A DNA stretch of 57,372 nt from Deltaproteobacteria bacterium (GCA_021813445.1 JAKAKP010000163.1:1-57372), one strand, 5' to 3'. Positions 7,796 to 17,517 are shown, counted from the stretch's first letter. Numbers and translations: made by a program. Notes: a model not told the origin generated them from the letters alone.

Positions 7796-8098
7796 TCACG
7801 ACTGTTTCCTGGCTATCACAACCCCACTGGCGGGGTCGTGGGCATGGCGGTCATATTCGTTCCACCGCTCTTTCCGGTTGTCCTTTAACTCGTCGAACAC
7901 CTTGTTAAAAATCTCCCACTGCACGTATTTCTCCGGCAAATGTTTTTGGCATTCCATCTGGATCTGCAGATAGGATTCCAGTTTTTGCTCGATTTTCAGC
8001 ACGGTGCGCCAGGCCAGCGAGGCCACGGCCAGGATGAGAACGCCGATGACCGTCAGCACAGGTCCGATGAAATGCGCCCACCAGGAATCGTTCAACAT
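7796..8098 (-). CDS. Small N-anchored membrane protein in the lysis region
   Basis: 100 residues: one long hydrophobic segment near the N terminus (FIGPVLTVIGVLILAVASLAW) and then a charged helical tail with KIEQKLESYLQIQMECQKH. It lies between the LamG adhesin and the endolysin. It could be an antiholin or second holin, or a structural accessory; nothing more specific can be said. Confidence 0.6.
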   Translation of the reverse strand: MLNDSWWAHFIGPVLTVIGVLILAVASLAWRTVLKIEQKLESYLQIQMECQKHLPEKYVQWEIFNKVFDELKDNRKERWNEYDRHAHDPASGVVIARKQS

Positions 8099-8191
8099 TC
8101 AGGTCTCCCCCTTCACAGTTATGACCACTGGCGCCTTGAAATAGCTTTCCAGAAATGCCCGGGCGGCATCCCGGCTAAAAGCCTTTTGACG

Positions 8192-9193
8192 TCAGACCAC
8201 CACCGGAAACGTCCTCTTTTCCACTTGGGACTGCCAGAGAGTTCGAGAATCGGGCACCGGAAAGATGCGGCGCGGTAAAGGTATGTCGCTATACTCCACC
8301 TGGCCGACCACTTGGAGGGCCTTCAGACCGCTAAATTCGTCGTATTCCACCTGGCCGATAATCTGGCTCACGTTAATTCCCGGCTGAGCGTCCTGGTATT
8401 CCACCTGGCCGATGACCTGGAAAATCTTGAGTAAGGGAGGGTCGCTATACTCCACCTGAGCGACTTCCTGGAACACCTTTATCAGTGGGTCCGGAGGAAA
8501 AAACCCGCTCCTGATTGCATCAATTTCCGTATCTGACAGGAGGTCATTGAAAATCACCATCTCGTCCAATTTACCGTCCAGGTAATTGCCTGGATTGGCC
8601 AGGGCGCCGATAGTAGTGTTTGCCGCTCCCACCCGAAGCTGGTTAGAGGGAGTGCTCGAATAATTTGCCACGGTTCCAGCCGTCGCATCATAGCGCCTGA
8701 CCTTGCGAACCCTATTGACCCCGTCAATAACCACTGCCAGGTGGTACCAGCGTCCAGCCTGGACCGAGAAAGCATCCCAAAACTCGGCACCGGAGGCGCT
8801 GTAGCCCCAGTTGACTCGCAGATTCCCGCCAGTCAAGCCGATCTCGATAGTCAGGTCCGTCTGCCACAGCCACTTGCTGTAAATGTTGGCATATTGGGAT
8901 GACCCCGGTACGGTCTCCAACTTAAACCAGCAGCATAAAGTAAACTTTTTGGTCGCATCGCCGGACTTGAGGGGGTAGCCCGCATCAAGCGCACCATCGG
9001 CGATGGAGAAATATTGCGAGGAATCTGTCTCTAAATCTACGCAGCACGCCCCTTCCCGGTAATCCACGATGTCTTCGGCCGGAGCATTGTGAGCGGTGAG
9101 GGTGTTGGCCCCCCGGGAATCCGCGGTTAAAGCGCCGCTCTCGAAGCGCCAGAGGGCCTTGCACCGAGGATCGCTGGAAAAGTCGTTGGGCAT
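8192..9193 (-). CDS. LamG/concanavalin-type phage adhesin with C-terminal QVEY repeats
   Basis: 333 residues. Residues about 10-225 form a LamG-like jelly roll (ALWRFESGALTADSRG, FTLCCWFKLE, RWYHLAVVIDGV, YLDGKLDEMVIFN, ending LSDTEIDAIRSG). It is a carbohydrate or ligand-binding fold common in phage tail proteins. The remainder contains four copies of a strand ending in QVEY, about 17-20 residues apart (VFQEVAQVEY, IFQVIGQVEY, VSQIIGQVEY, ALQVVGQVEY). It is the last structural gene before lysis and is likely a host-recognition protein. Confidence 0.75.
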   Translation of the reverse strand: MPNDFSSDPRCKALWRFESGALTADSRGANTLTAHNAPAEDIVDYREGACCVDLETDSSQYFSIADGALDAGYPLKSGDATKKFTLCCWFKLETVPGSSQYANIYSKWLWQTDLTIEIGLTGGNLRVNWGYSASGAEFWDAFSVQAGRWYHLAVVIDGVNRVRKVRRYDATAGTVANYSSTPSNQLRVGAANTTIGALANPGNYLDGKLDEMVIFNDLLSDTEIDAIRSGFFPPDPLIKVFQEVAQVEYSDPPLLKIFQVIGQVEYQDAQPGINVSQIIGQVEYDEFSGLKALQVVGQVEYSDIPLPRRIFPVPDSRTLWQSQVEKRTFPVVV

Positions 9194-9196
9194 GAT

Positions 9197-10180
9197 TTAC
9201 GCTACCGCCTTCACGCCGATCTCCATGGCGTTGACCTCCGCCTCCTGCCAGGGGGCCGCAGTGGCGGGGTTTGCTTCCCATAAGTTGGATAGTTGCGCTG
9301 AAGACGACGGCACGGCTTTAGAGCCACTAAAATAATCGGCGCCGTTGGCGCGCACCGCCAGTTGCAGGTTATGAGGAGTGGGAGACCCTTCAGCTTTAGC
9401 CAAGGCCTGCAACTGGACGCATTTAACCGAGCCGATCGTACCTGCCAGGTCCCCGGCGGCGTAGAGGTCCAGATGGTCAAGGGTGTTTGAGGCAATGAAA
9501 TCACTTTCACTTGGGGGAACCTCATCGACACACGCATTGTTTTCACCCGCAGACGGGGTCCATTGCGTGGAATTCCCGGCCCCGGCGGGTTTGATGGCCT
9601 GGATCTTGGTGTTGCCCGGCCAGGCGGCATCGTCGATCACGACGTTGTCGAACCAGCAGGAGGAGTAATAGGTACCGTCCCCGCCCACCCTGATACCGTC
9701 AATAACGGTTGCGCCGTCGGTGGTGTCGCCGGTAAAGTCGATGTCCAGGATGCCCCCAACCTTGACCTGAAAAACCCCTTCGGTGTTGTGGGGCTTGTAA
9801 TGCACCTCGATGAGGAGGGGAGTCCCCACGTTGACGGCGATGGCGCCGGTGGCCAGCAGCGTCCCGGAACCGGTCCCCCGCCGGATTTCCAGGAGGCCGG
9901 AAGAGGGATTCCTACGGAGACGGGCCAGTTGGTTTGTACCATTAAAGAAGTAGCACATGCTGCTGGCGTATTGGGCCGAGGAACCCCGGTAGCGAAATGC
10001 CAGGTAGTACTCCGGGGCGGCCGGCAGGTACTTGTGGGCATAGTAATTCCCGAAGGCGTCGCAATTCAGGCAATACGTACCGTCCATGCCGGCGACGCCG
10101 CTGGAAAGGTAGGCGCCCACCACCAGGTCCCATAACTTCAAATCACCGGCTTCAAAGCCATCAATGAATACTCTGGCCAT
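9197..10180 (-). CDS. Phage tail-associated beta-sandwich protein
   Basis: 327 residues, not assigned to a named family. The N-terminal half is a jelly-roll-like module (VFIDGFEAGDLKLWDL, YYLAFRYRGSS, PLLIEVHYKP, GSCWFDNVVIDD-type pattern). The C-terminal part reads like the structural or minor tail proteins placed next to LamG adhesins (HNLQLAVRANGADYFSGSKA). It lies four bases upstream of the LamG gene and 15 bases after the preceding fibre gene, all in one operon. Confidence 0.6.
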   Translation of the reverse strand: MARVFIDGFEAGDLKLWDLVVGAYLSSGVAGMDGTYCLNCDAFGNYYAHKYLPAAPEYYLAFRYRGSSAQYASSMCYFFNGTNQLARLRRNPSSGLLEIRRGTGSGTLLATGAIAVNVGTPLLIEVHYKPHNTEGVFQVKVGGILDIDFTGDTTDGATVIDGIRVGGDGTYYSSCWFDNVVIDDAAWPGNTKIQAIKPAGAGNSTQWTPSAGENNACVDEVPPSESDFIASNTLDHLDLYAAGDLAGTIGSVKCVQLQALAKAEGSPTPHNLQLAVRANGADYFSGSKAVPSSSAQLSNLWEANPATAAPWQEAEVNAMEIGVKAVA

Positions 10181-10194
10181 AGTTATTCTCCTAA

Positions 10195-12042
10195 TCAGGC
10201 AAACTGCTCGGCCCTGATGGTAATCTCGTAAGTGCCTGGGTTCGCACCATCGTGGTTAGTGATCCTGACGTGCAGCTCACCGGTCTCATCAGCGTCGCGG
10301 GAAAACCACGGCAACCAGTCCTCAAAATCAAGATCCGGGCGGATGCCGACAGCCTTGTACAAAAGGTCCTCGCCCTGGAAGGTATCCCTGGCGAAGATCT
10401 CGATGGCATAGGTCCCGAAGACAAGCCCCCCGGTTTCGGCCACCTTCAAGTAATGCACCAGGCCCCGATTCATGAAGCTGGCCTGGTTGACTTCTGCATT
10501 GCCGCTGGCCGCAACAGTTATTGGGAGCGGAGTAAAAGTCCGGTCTTGGGTCCCCACCCCGATCACTTTCTCGAAGTAACCAAGCAAAAACACCCGCAGG
10601 TTGGCGGTATCCACCCCGGAAGCATTGACAAAAAACTGGCAGACCAGATCAGCATCAACCGGCACGATGAGCGTCCGCGGGTCATGTTCGTCCTTCCAGG
10701 CGGAATAGGCCCAGGTAGGCAAGGCCGGGGCGTCCTTCTTGCGGAACTGCACGTTGACCCCTGGTCCCGGGGCGCTGTCCCAAAAGAACACCCTCAGGAC
10801 CACCGCAGAGCATCCTTGCATGGCGCTGATAAAGCTGCTCAGGTCCAGGTCTTCCCAATCGATTGACGCCCCGCGATTGGTTTCAGTCCACACTTCTTGC
10901 GGGTCGTCCACCGGGACGTATTTCGTCAGTTCCTGGGCGCCAAGAGCAACGGTGATGTCGCCCAGGTCATACCAGTTGGCGCCGTCGTTGGTGTATTGCC
11001 ACTTGTTTTCAGTTTCGTTCCACTTGATGGCGACATTGGTTTCATCGCCACGCTCCACCTCTAGTTTGCAGTCCTGGGTCGGGGCTCCAGCCGCGTCACG
11101 ATTCAAGGTGAACGCCGGACTTGTGGTGCCCAGATCCGTGTTCTGGGTATGGCCGCCGCCACCGCCTCCTCCGGTCCCGGCCAGGGCCCAGGTGCGCACG
11201 TCGGCAACAATGGTGATCGCCCCGGCGGCGGTAGTCACCTGAAAAAGGGCAATCCGACCGGAGGTAAACCCCGTAGGGTTGGCCGATACCGTGCCGTCAG
11301 CCGGGTCCACCTCCACATAATTGGTGTCGTCATCCGCCAGGGTGACATGCCCGGCCAGGGTTTCATAGATTAACGAATCATTCCTGACCTTGCCGGCCAG
11401 GTAGTAAAAATCCAACCCGGCGTGGTTGTCCGGGTCCTCAGCGTAGAACCCGGACATCTCAGCCAGGAGCTGCTCGATCTCTTCCAGCCGGTCGGCCACT
11501 TTGGAGAAACTCTTGCTCCGGGCGGCGCTGGTCAACTGGTCGGCGTAGTCGTCGCCGTCCAACAGGATGCTCACCCCGGCATAGAGGACTTTGGCCGACA
11601 CCACGTGAGTGACGCTGTCCCAGGCGAACTGCCTGACAGTGTCGTCTTTGACTGAACTGCTCAGGGCCGGAGCGCCGGAAGAATCCAGATAGACGTACCA
11701 GGTCCCGGTGGCCTTGCCCGCCATGGGCAAACTGGTTGAACCGGGTTTGGAGCGAAAATTGCCGGTGGCCCCGGACCAGTAAGCCCCGGCCGCTACGGTT
11801 AAATTGTAGTTGGGACCGGTCAGGGTCCCTGCGTTGAAATCATAGGAACCCGAGCCTATGATTCCCTTACGATCAAAAATCTCCTTGAGGCCGGGCGGGA
11901 CCGCATAGTCTCCGCCGGCCTGCCCCGTGACCATCCCGAGCAGGTAATTCAGATTGGTCTCGATGAGGGCATAGTTGGCATTGTGCTTGACGATGTAATC
12001 CGTCATCCCCTGAACAAAGGCTTTAAAAAGCGAGACGCTCAT
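10195..12042 (-). CDS. Phage tail fibre-like structural protein
   Basis: 615 residues from the ATG at 12042, which overlaps the previous stop (TGATGA). The N terminus (SLFKAFVQGMTDYIVKHNAN) is helical. A fibre-like middle follows (LTVAAGAYWSGATGNF, RIALFQVTTAAGAITIVAD), then a seven-glycine linker and C-terminal beta domains. No enzymatic motif is seen. Position downstream of the tail-tip genes suggests a baseplate or fibre component. Confidence 0.65.
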   Translation of the reverse strand: MSVSLFKAFVQGMTDYIVKHNANYALIETNLNYLLGMVTGQAGGDYAVPPGLKEIFDRKGIIGSGSYDFNAGTLTGPNYNLTVAAGAYWSGATGNFRSKPGSTSLPMAGKATGTWYVYLDSSGAPALSSSVKDDTVRQFAWDSVTHVVSAKVLYAGVSILLDGDDYADQLTSAARSKSFSKVADRLEEIEQLLAEMSGFYAEDPDNHAGLDFYYLAGKVRNDSLIYETLAGHVTLADDDTNYVEVDPADGTVSANPTGFTSGRIALFQVTTAAGAITIVADVRTWALAGTGGGGGGGHTQNTDLGTTSPAFTLNRDAAGAPTQDCKLEVERGDETNVAIKWNETENKWQYTNDGANWYDLGDITVALGAQELTKYVPVDDPQEVWTETNRGASIDWEDLDLSSFISAMQGCSAVVLRVFFWDSAPGPGVNVQFRKKDAPALPTWAYSAWKDEHDPRTLIVPVDADLVCQFFVNASGVDTANLRVFLLGYFEKVIGVGTQDRTFTPLPITVAASGNAEVNQASFMNRGLVHYLKVAETGGLVFGTYAIEIFARDTFQGEDLLYKAVGIRPDLDFEDWLPWFSRDADETGELHVRITNHDGANPGTYEITIRAEQFA

Positions 12043-12527
12043 CAGTGCCACTCCACGATTTCCATAAAGTTCCCTTGGGCGTCAAACTTCCCCTGCAGCC
12101 CATAAGGCAACACGCCATAACCGAAAGGGGGGATCAACTCCCCCATCTCCCCGTAAGACAGGGGCCGGATGATATTGCCGGCTAACCGTCGGCCGGATAT
12201 TTGAAAGACGTCGTCCACAAAGGAGACAAAGATCATGTGCACCGTGGAATTTAAGGTTTTGGAAAGGCCGGTGATGGCCCACTTTCCACTTCCCATGCGG
12301 GACAAAGAAACGCCTTTGCCCTGCTCGGCATAGATGACCTCCCGATTATTGGCGGCCACCGGCACCGACCGCAGGACGTTATCTTCGCCGCCGCCCAGGT
12401 CTACATCGCAGGCCCAGACCCAACTGCCGGCATAATCCTGATATTGATAGAAGGGGCTGGCGATATTCCCCTTCATCTCCGACTTCTGGTCTTGAATAGC
12501 CCAATCGATAATCTTCCTAATGCTCAT
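12042..12527 (-). CDS. Conserved-looking phage tail protein of unknown function
   Basis: 161 residues from the ATG at 12527 (MSIRKIIDWAIQDQ), which overlaps the tail-tip stop; an ATG six codons earlier is also in frame. The protein has a beta-rich middle (SWVWACDVDLGGGEDNVLRSVPV) and a C-terminal part with Gly/Pro turns. It is coupled by ATGA overlaps on both sides to the tail-tip and fibre genes, so it is probably a tail-tip accessory. Confidence 0.65.
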   Translation of the reverse strand: MSIRKIIDWAIQDQKSEMKGNIASPFYQYQDYAGSWVWACDVDLGGGEDNVLRSVPVAANNREVIYAEQGKGVSLSRMGSGKWAITGLSKTLNSTVHMIFVSFVDDVFQISGRRLAGNIIRPLSYGEMGELIPPFGYGVLPYGLQGKFDAQGNFMEIVEWH

Positions 12528-14221
12528 GGGGTCATCACCTTGCAACCGTCAATAACCAGGCTCGCAACTTCCCCCCGCTTGATCTTCTTGGAAAGCCCGG
12601 TGATCAGAATTTTTCTCCCGTCCGGGATCACGATAATGTCCCCCACCTCCAAGGACGGATCATCCTCGATGACGACTCGCCGCGGTCTGGTCAGGCTCTT
12701 TTCCCAAATGAGCTCGGTCACCGCAATGGTGTCGGCTTGGTCGTGAGAGCCGACAAAGTCGTTTTTGATCTCCTTTTCGTTCTCCAGCCAGTAGTCCAGG
12801 CCGTCTTCCATGGCAATGGACATCTTTTCCAGATAGGCGTAGTCATAGGGGGTGCCCCAGACCTCATATTGGGCGCTGCCGATGGACATCTGGATCAACA
12901 TGATCCCGAGCATGGCCTGCGCCTGCAGGACCCTGCCCCAGGGGATAGTGAAACCCGTACCGGGAACCTCTTCGGCCACCACCTGGATGGGCGCCATGGT
13001 AATCACTCCGGTTACCGGCCCGCCGGTCGGTGGGGCCACCAACGCGACCGCTCCCGGGGCGGACAGGACCGTGGGCAGAGTAAAACCTTTGGACGTGGAA
13101 GTGGTTTCGTCCGGGATCAGGGCTGCGGCCACATATTCCAACGCCATCACCGTGGCCAGGATGGGCACCCAGACCAAGATTTCCACCTCGATCTCGCCGT
13201 GAAAGTCATCTTTTTGTTCGTAGCTTTCATTTCCTACCGGGAGGAGGCCGGAGTTCACCGACTTGATCACCTTCATGGAGGTGCCGTCGGCCCGCTGCTT
13301 GTGATCCTCGGACCACCAGCAGGGCAGATTCTCGTGCATGGAGAAAAACCCGGTGGTGACCTGGGCCTCCCCCAACTTCTGGTAGGGGCCGTCCACCCGT
13401 TCCAACTGGGCGTCCAGGAAGACGACTTTTACCTTGTTGATACCATCCTGACTGTTTTCCGGCACCTCCAGCTCTACACACCTGACGTAATCCGCCAGCA
13501 CTTTGGCCGGGGGACGCTGAAAACTCTTATTGACGTAGGTGAGTTTGCCTTCCCCATCGAAGTAAGGTTGATAGCAGACCACCTCCAGAAGCGAAGTAAT
13601 AGCCTCCCAGGGCGACACCTGGGCCAACTGGTTCACCTTGTGCTTGAACTGGCGGCCCAGGGTGAAGGGGATGCGAACTTCAGCCCTGGTCAGCCCCATG
13701 AAGGTCTCGCAGATGTCATAGAGGGCGATTCCCAGGTCAGTGCCCACCGAATACTCCCGGGTGGTGATCTTGCGGCGCTTGAAAGCCTGGGTTTCGGCCC
13801 GCCCGAAGACCGACACCTTGGCCGTGACACTCCCACTGTGCCGGGCCTTCTTCCATCCCACCTGGCCGTGAATCTGGCCGGTGAAAGACGTCACCCAATC
13901 AGTCTCGGATAAGACCTCGTCTCCCTCCACCAGGCGGAGGATGGCCCCATCACCCAGGTAATTTCGATAGGCGCCGGTATCCGGGTGAAAGAAGTTTTTC
14001 GGGTCCACCATGGTGAAGCTGAGCTGTTTGTCGGACCAGGCGATCTCCGAGGCGTAAGGGGTGATGTCCAGCGGGGTCGGGAGACCGGCGTGAAGATTGC
14101 CCGGCGCTGCGGCTACTTGAGAGATAGTGGTCCCGCTGGGGTCCCAGGCATAAATCTTGTAAGCCGGGCGCCGCCGCCGGTTATCCAGCACCCCTTGAAA
14201 CGCCGCCGAGATGTAGCGCAC
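12524..14221 (-). CDS. Tail tip/baseplate hub-like protein
   Basis: 565 residues. The early part (LDITPYASEIAWSDKQLSF, DWVTSFTGQIHGQVG) and the middle (TLGRQFKHKVNQLAQVSPWE, YFDGEGKLTYVNKSF) resemble phage tail-associated hub proteins that assemble at the tail tip. The C terminus (SLEVGDIIVIPDGRKILITGL) resembles the closing beta domain of such proteins. No lysozyme or protease motif was found. Assignment rests on order and sequence character. Confidence 0.6.
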   Translation of the reverse strand: MRYISAAFQGVLDNRRRRPAYKIYAWDPSGTTISQVAAAPGNLHAGLPTPLDITPYASEIAWSDKQLSFTMVDPKNFFHPDTGAYRNYLGDGAILRLVEGDEVLSETDWVTSFTGQIHGQVGWKKARHSGSVTAKVSVFGRAETQAFKRRKITTREYSVGTDLGIALYDICETFMGLTRAEVRIPFTLGRQFKHKVNQLAQVSPWEAITSLLEVVCYQPYFDGEGKLTYVNKSFQRPPAKVLADYVRCVELEVPENSQDGINKVKVVFLDAQLERVDGPYQKLGEAQVTTGFFSMHENLPCWWSEDHKQRADGTSMKVIKSVNSGLLPVGNESYEQKDDFHGEIEVEILVWVPILATVMALEYVAAALIPDETTSTSKGFTLPTVLSAPGAVALVAPPTGGPVTGVITMAPIQVVAEEVPGTGFTIPWGRVLQAQAMLGIMLIQMSIGSAQYEVWGTPYDYAYLEKMSIAMEDGLDYWLENEKEIKNDFVGSHDQADTIAVTELIWEKSLTRPRRVVIEDDPSLEVGDIIVIPDGRKILITGLSKKIKRGEVASLVIDGCKVMTP

Positions 14222-14223
14222 CG

Positions 14224-14778
14224 TTAAACCTCTCCGATAATGCGAAACTGGAAGACCACCTCAAAGGGAATAAGCTCACCGCCCAGCATGGCCACAAAGT
14301 CAAAACTGACGATGTCCTGCCCACCCACCTGGACGCTCTCGATCTGGATGTAGTACAACTGTTCCGTCCGGTCCTTGGGGCGCCAGGTGATATAGCCGCT
14401 CTCCGGCGGGTAGGCGAAGTATTCATAAAGCCGCCGCAGCATGTAGGCGGTCATCCGGGACCGGTTGTCCGAGCCCCGCCAGACCTCCTTGACCGGGCGG
14501 TCCGGGAGATACCCCTGCCACTGGACAATCTGGGCCGAGGCGATGGTGAGCTCCGCCTTCACCTGGGGCCGGTTGGTCATGGGCACCGAATCGAAATTCT
14601 CCCAGCGATCCGGATTCGACTCATAGATCAGCGGCGGCAGCACGTCACCGGGATAGCGCAACTCCCGGAGGGCCCCGGACCCGGCGTTCTCCGGGTAGAG
14701 ATAGAGGTCTTCAAACTCCTCGAAATACTCGGGGGCCGCGACAACAGAAAAGGTGGTTTCCGAGGTCAGTTCGGCCAT
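14224..14778 (-). CDS. Distal tail-like protein
   Basis: 184 residues, starting MAELTSETTFSVVAAPEYFEEF. The beta-rich body (AELTIASAQIVQWQGYLP, YYIQIESVQVGGQDIVSFDFVA) would suit a distal-tail or baseplate ring protein. It lies two bases upstream of the hub-like gene. Family not recognised. Confidence 0.55.
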   Translation of the reverse strand: MAELTSETTFSVVAAPEYFEEFEDLYLYPENAGSGALRELRYPGDVLPPLIYESNPDRWENFDSVPMTNRPQVKAELTIASAQIVQWQGYLPDRPVKEVWRGSDNRSRMTAYMLRRLYEYFAYPPESGYITWRPKDRTEQLYYIQIESVQVGGQDIVSFDFVAMLGGELIPFEVVFQFRIIGEV

Positions 14779-14779
14779 G

Positions 14780-15913
14780 TCACGACTCCTCCACCGTCAC
14801 TTTCAGCTTCAGGGTCTCGGTGCAGGCCTCCTCCGGGGCCTGGTACTGAAAACACACCCGGCCGTTCAACTCGGTGCCCGAGAAGGGGGTTACCAGTCTC
14901 CCATCCACCGGCTCCAGCATCTCCCCCTCCACGGTATAGGGCGTCACCCCCTCGCCGGCGTCGCCGACCAAATGTGCCGCCAGGAGGATGCGGTTTCCGG
15001 CCCTAAGCGAGGTCACCGGCACCGGCTGGGTGAGCTGGCCGGCCGAAACCATCGGGTAATAAAACTCCAACTGGTGCTGGCAGGCGCCATCCGCGGCGTC
15101 CGGGCGCTGCCGGAACACCACCACCCGTTTGCGTTTGGTGTCATAGGTGATGAAATATTTCAGCGCGTCCGCCTCGGGGTTTTGGACCGTGGACATCATC
15201 TCCCAGCGGGGTATCTGGTAATCAGCCTTACAGATCACCCCGTCCTGGGTGATCACCCAACAGTAGTTGCGCGACTCGTAAGCCAGATAATTGAGCACAT
15301 TCGGCAGCCTGAGTTGGGCAAAACGTTCCGGCGTGGCGCCGATATTGCGCCAGCAGTCCAACGTCCAGTTCGCCGCCGCCGCCAGCAGGTTGTCGATCCG
15401 GTTAACCACGGCGTAGCCATAGATGGACTTGGGATTCCAGGTGTAAGGATCAACCCACCATCCGTTAGTTGCCGGCTCGGCATATTCCCACATGACCTCC
15501 CGAATTTTCGTTTCGTTGTTGCGGCAGGCATAAATCTTGTTAAAACTCCCCATGGTGGCTTTTTGGGTATAGGCCGCCCCCCAGATGCCAATCCAGGCCT
15601 GCCTGGCCATGGCTTCTTCTCGATTAGACCAGGCGCCATCTTCGGCGTTGAACTCGTAGCGTTGTACGTCCCAACTCGGCCAATAGGTCGTATTCAACAC
15701 GATATGGGCAATGATCCGATCATTGCCAGGTTCATAAAAGAAATTGGCCACCGAATTTGTGGACTGCCGGTAATGCTTCGGACAGGTAATGAGCTGACCA
15801 TTGTAGGTCAAGCCAAGAGGTCCCCACAACGCGGGCCCAGGAGGCGGGACACACGACCCCTGGTCAATGTAGCTCATGCACGGCGCGACGGTGTTCAGGT
15901 GCCACAGGCCCAT
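14780..15913 (-). CDS. Phage tail-region protein of unknown function
   Basis: 377 residues rich in Trp and Tyr (TYWPSWDVQRYEF, NGWWVDPYTWNPKSIYGYAVV, YCWVITQDGVICKADY), with repeated strand-turn patterns suggesting a beta propeller. The C-terminal 80 residues resemble an immunoglobulin-like domain (GRVCFQYQAPEEACTETLKLKV). It overlaps the preceding gene by one base. Possibly a receptor-binding or chaperone component; unproven. Confidence 0.55.
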   Translation of the reverse strand: MGLWHLNTVAPCMSYIDQGSCVPPPGPALWGPLGLTYNGQLITCPKHYRQSTNSVANFFYEPGNDRIIAHIVLNTTYWPSWDVQRYEFNAEDGAWSNREEAMARQAWIGIWGAAYTQKATMGSFNKIYACRNNETKIREVMWEYAEPATNGWWVDPYTWNPKSIYGYAVVNRIDNLLAAAANWTLDCWRNIGATPERFAQLRLPNVLNYLAYESRNYCWVITQDGVICKADYQIPRWEMMSTVQNPEADALKYFITYDTKRKRVVVFRQRPDAADGACQHQLEFYYPMVSAGQLTQPVPVTSLRAGNRILLAAHLVGDAGEGVTPYTVEGEMLEPVDGRLVTPFSGTELNGRVCFQYQAPEEACTETLKLKVTVEES

Positions 15914-16860
15914 CAGGAAAGCACCACCCTTGCCTTGATTTTGCCCGATCCGGGTTGGTTATCATCGGGACCGAAATACCGGCTCTTCGCCCAGCCAGCC
16001 GTATCCGTTTTCGTCACATAGTTATCCAGGGAGCCTCTTAATCCCCCGCCGGCATCCGCCAGTTCCCAATGCACCCACCAGCCCGGACAGGGCTCCCCGT
16101 CCTGACCGGTGAGCCGGGTCTTCACCAGGTTCCCCTTGAGCCCGCGGACCGTTGGGGGGTCGAAGACCGGGGCGGAGAGCACGGCGGGCCAGGCCTCCCG
16201 GCAGTACACCCGGGCCTTGTAGTCCGTGCCGATGGCGAAGAACAGGTGGAAGGCGCTGTCATAGCCTGCCACCTTGAAGGGATCGAGGCGCCCGGTGGCC
16301 AGGACCCGGGGGCTGCTGAGGTAGTCCATGATCCTGACCTTGCCGCTGGTGCGGCACAGGCCCGCCACCTGGCCCGGTTGCACCCAGGCGATGGCAGCGA
16401 AGTATTCCCCGGCGTTGTGGACGATCTCCCCCACCTTTCGGCCATCCTCCAGGCTGTGGATGTCGATCCGGTTGGCGCTCGGTTGATGCAGATACACCTG
16501 GTTGACGTCGTCGATGAATTTGCCCGAAGAACTTGACGGCCCCAGGCTGTAACCGATGTTCCAGTTCGGGTTCAGCACCTCATTGGGATTGGGGAGGCCG
16601 TTGATCTCAAAGGCCGGGTGTACCTTGAAGGTCCACTGGCTCCAGTAAGCCGGGAACCCTTTCACCCGCCCCAGCATGGCGTAACTGCCGGAGGGCTTGC
16701 CGAACTTCACCCGGGCGCCGTCCCGGAATACCCGTGCCCATTCCCCGCCGGACTGAGATAGAAAGGCGTCCCAGGTGCTGACGTAGCACAGGTGCTGCCA
16801 GGAGTCCCCGGCCACAACCGGCTGCGCCAGTTTCGTGCTTTCAAAAATCTTCTCGTACAT
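15913..16860 (-). CDS. Phage tail-region protein with propeller-like body and C-terminal Ig-like domain
   Basis: 315 residues from the ATG at 16860, which overlaps the stop of the preceding gene; the frame is open further upstream but with an atypical Arg/Gly-rich sequence. The body contains repeated strands (YLHQPSANRIDIHSLEDGRKV, VAGLCRTSGKVRIMDYL). The last 90 residues resemble an invasin-type Ig domain (VRGLKGNLVKTRLTGQDGEP, TKTDTAGWAKSRYFGPD). It shares architecture with the next gene, so the two may be distant paralogs. Confidence 0.55.
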   Translation of the reverse strand: MYEKIFESTKLAQPVVAGDSWQHLCYVSTWDAFLSQSGGEWARVFRDGARVKFGKPSGSYAMLGRVKGFPAYWSQWTFKVHPAFEINGLPNPNEVLNPNWNIGYSLGPSSSSGKFIDDVNQVYLHQPSANRIDIHSLEDGRKVGEIVHNAGEYFAAIAWVQPGQVAGLCRTSGKVRIMDYLSSPRVLATGRLDPFKVAGYDSAFHLFFAIGTDYKARVYCREAWPAVLSAPVFDPPTVRGLKGNLVKTRLTGQDGEPCPGWWVHWELADAGGGLRGSLDNYVTKTDTAGWAKSRYFGPDDNQPGSGKIKARVVLS

Positions 16861-17294
16861 CAGTCCAGCACCGCCTTGACCGTCACCCGGTCGTAGAGTC
16901 CGGATTCCTCGCTGTATCTGACCTCGCCGCACTTGTAGTGCATGCCGTAACGGATCAGGGGTGGCTTCTTGGGCGCCAGGTAAATATTCACCGCATGCTT
17001 GCTGGCATCCGTAATCGTGAGCCCCGAGTTTACTTCACTGGCCGGGTGCCAACGGACGATCCCGCCATACGGTATCCTGATGCCATACTGGAACCCCGTG
17101 CCGAACCGTATGGGGCTCACTCGATAGCGGGGACGCTGGAGTCTGCCGACCGGGGGCCAGGGCCCCAGGCCGGGCCGGGGGTCGATGGCCTCCAGGAACC
17201 AGTAGACCGCCTGGTTGATGCCAGTGCCGACAAATGTCATGACCCCTCCACCCTGTATTCCGGCCAGGAAGGGAACTTTTAAGCGGTTACCCAT
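16860..17294 (-). CDS. Phage structural protein of unknown function
   Basis: 144 residues (MGNRLKVPFLAGIQGGG, PYGGIVRWHPASEVNSGLTI, ending RVTVKAVLD). Beta-rich with no recognised domain. It begins one base after the stop of the upstream small gene and overlaps the next start, so it is in the tail operon. Confidence 0.5.
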   Translation of the reverse strand: MGNRLKVPFLAGIQGGGVMTFVGTGINQAVYWFLEAIDPRPGLGPWPPVGRLQRPRYRVSPIRFGTGFQYGIRIPYGGIVRWHPASEVNSGLTITDASKHAVNIYLAPKKPPLIRYGMHYKCGEVRYSEESGLYDRVTVKAVLD

Positions 17295-17295
17295 G

Positions 17296-17517
17296 TCAGT
17301 CCACTGCGGTTATTTCAATGCGCCCGGAGATATTGCCATTGGCCAACACCATCACCGGGTTCATGACGCAGCGCTCTTCTTCCAGGACTTGTTTGATCCG
17401 CGCCGCGGCCCGCTGTTCCCGGGCCAGCCGGTCGGCCTGGAGCATGGACTTCATTTCTGCCGGGGTGGGAGCAGACTTCCCCTCACCCTCCACGGCTCTC
17501 AGTTTGTGATCAGGCAT
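17296..17517 (-). CDS. Small phage protein
   Basis: 73 residues. A charged helical stretch (MLQADRLAREQRAAARIKQVLEE without breaks) precedes a short hydrophobic beta end (PVMVLANGNISGRIEITAV). Tight spacing on both sides supports it as a real gene. Function unknown. Confidence 0.55.
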   Translation of the reverse strand: MPDHKLRAVEGEGKSAPTPAEMKSMLQADRLAREQRAAARIKQVLEEERCVMNPVMVLANGNISGRIEITAVD

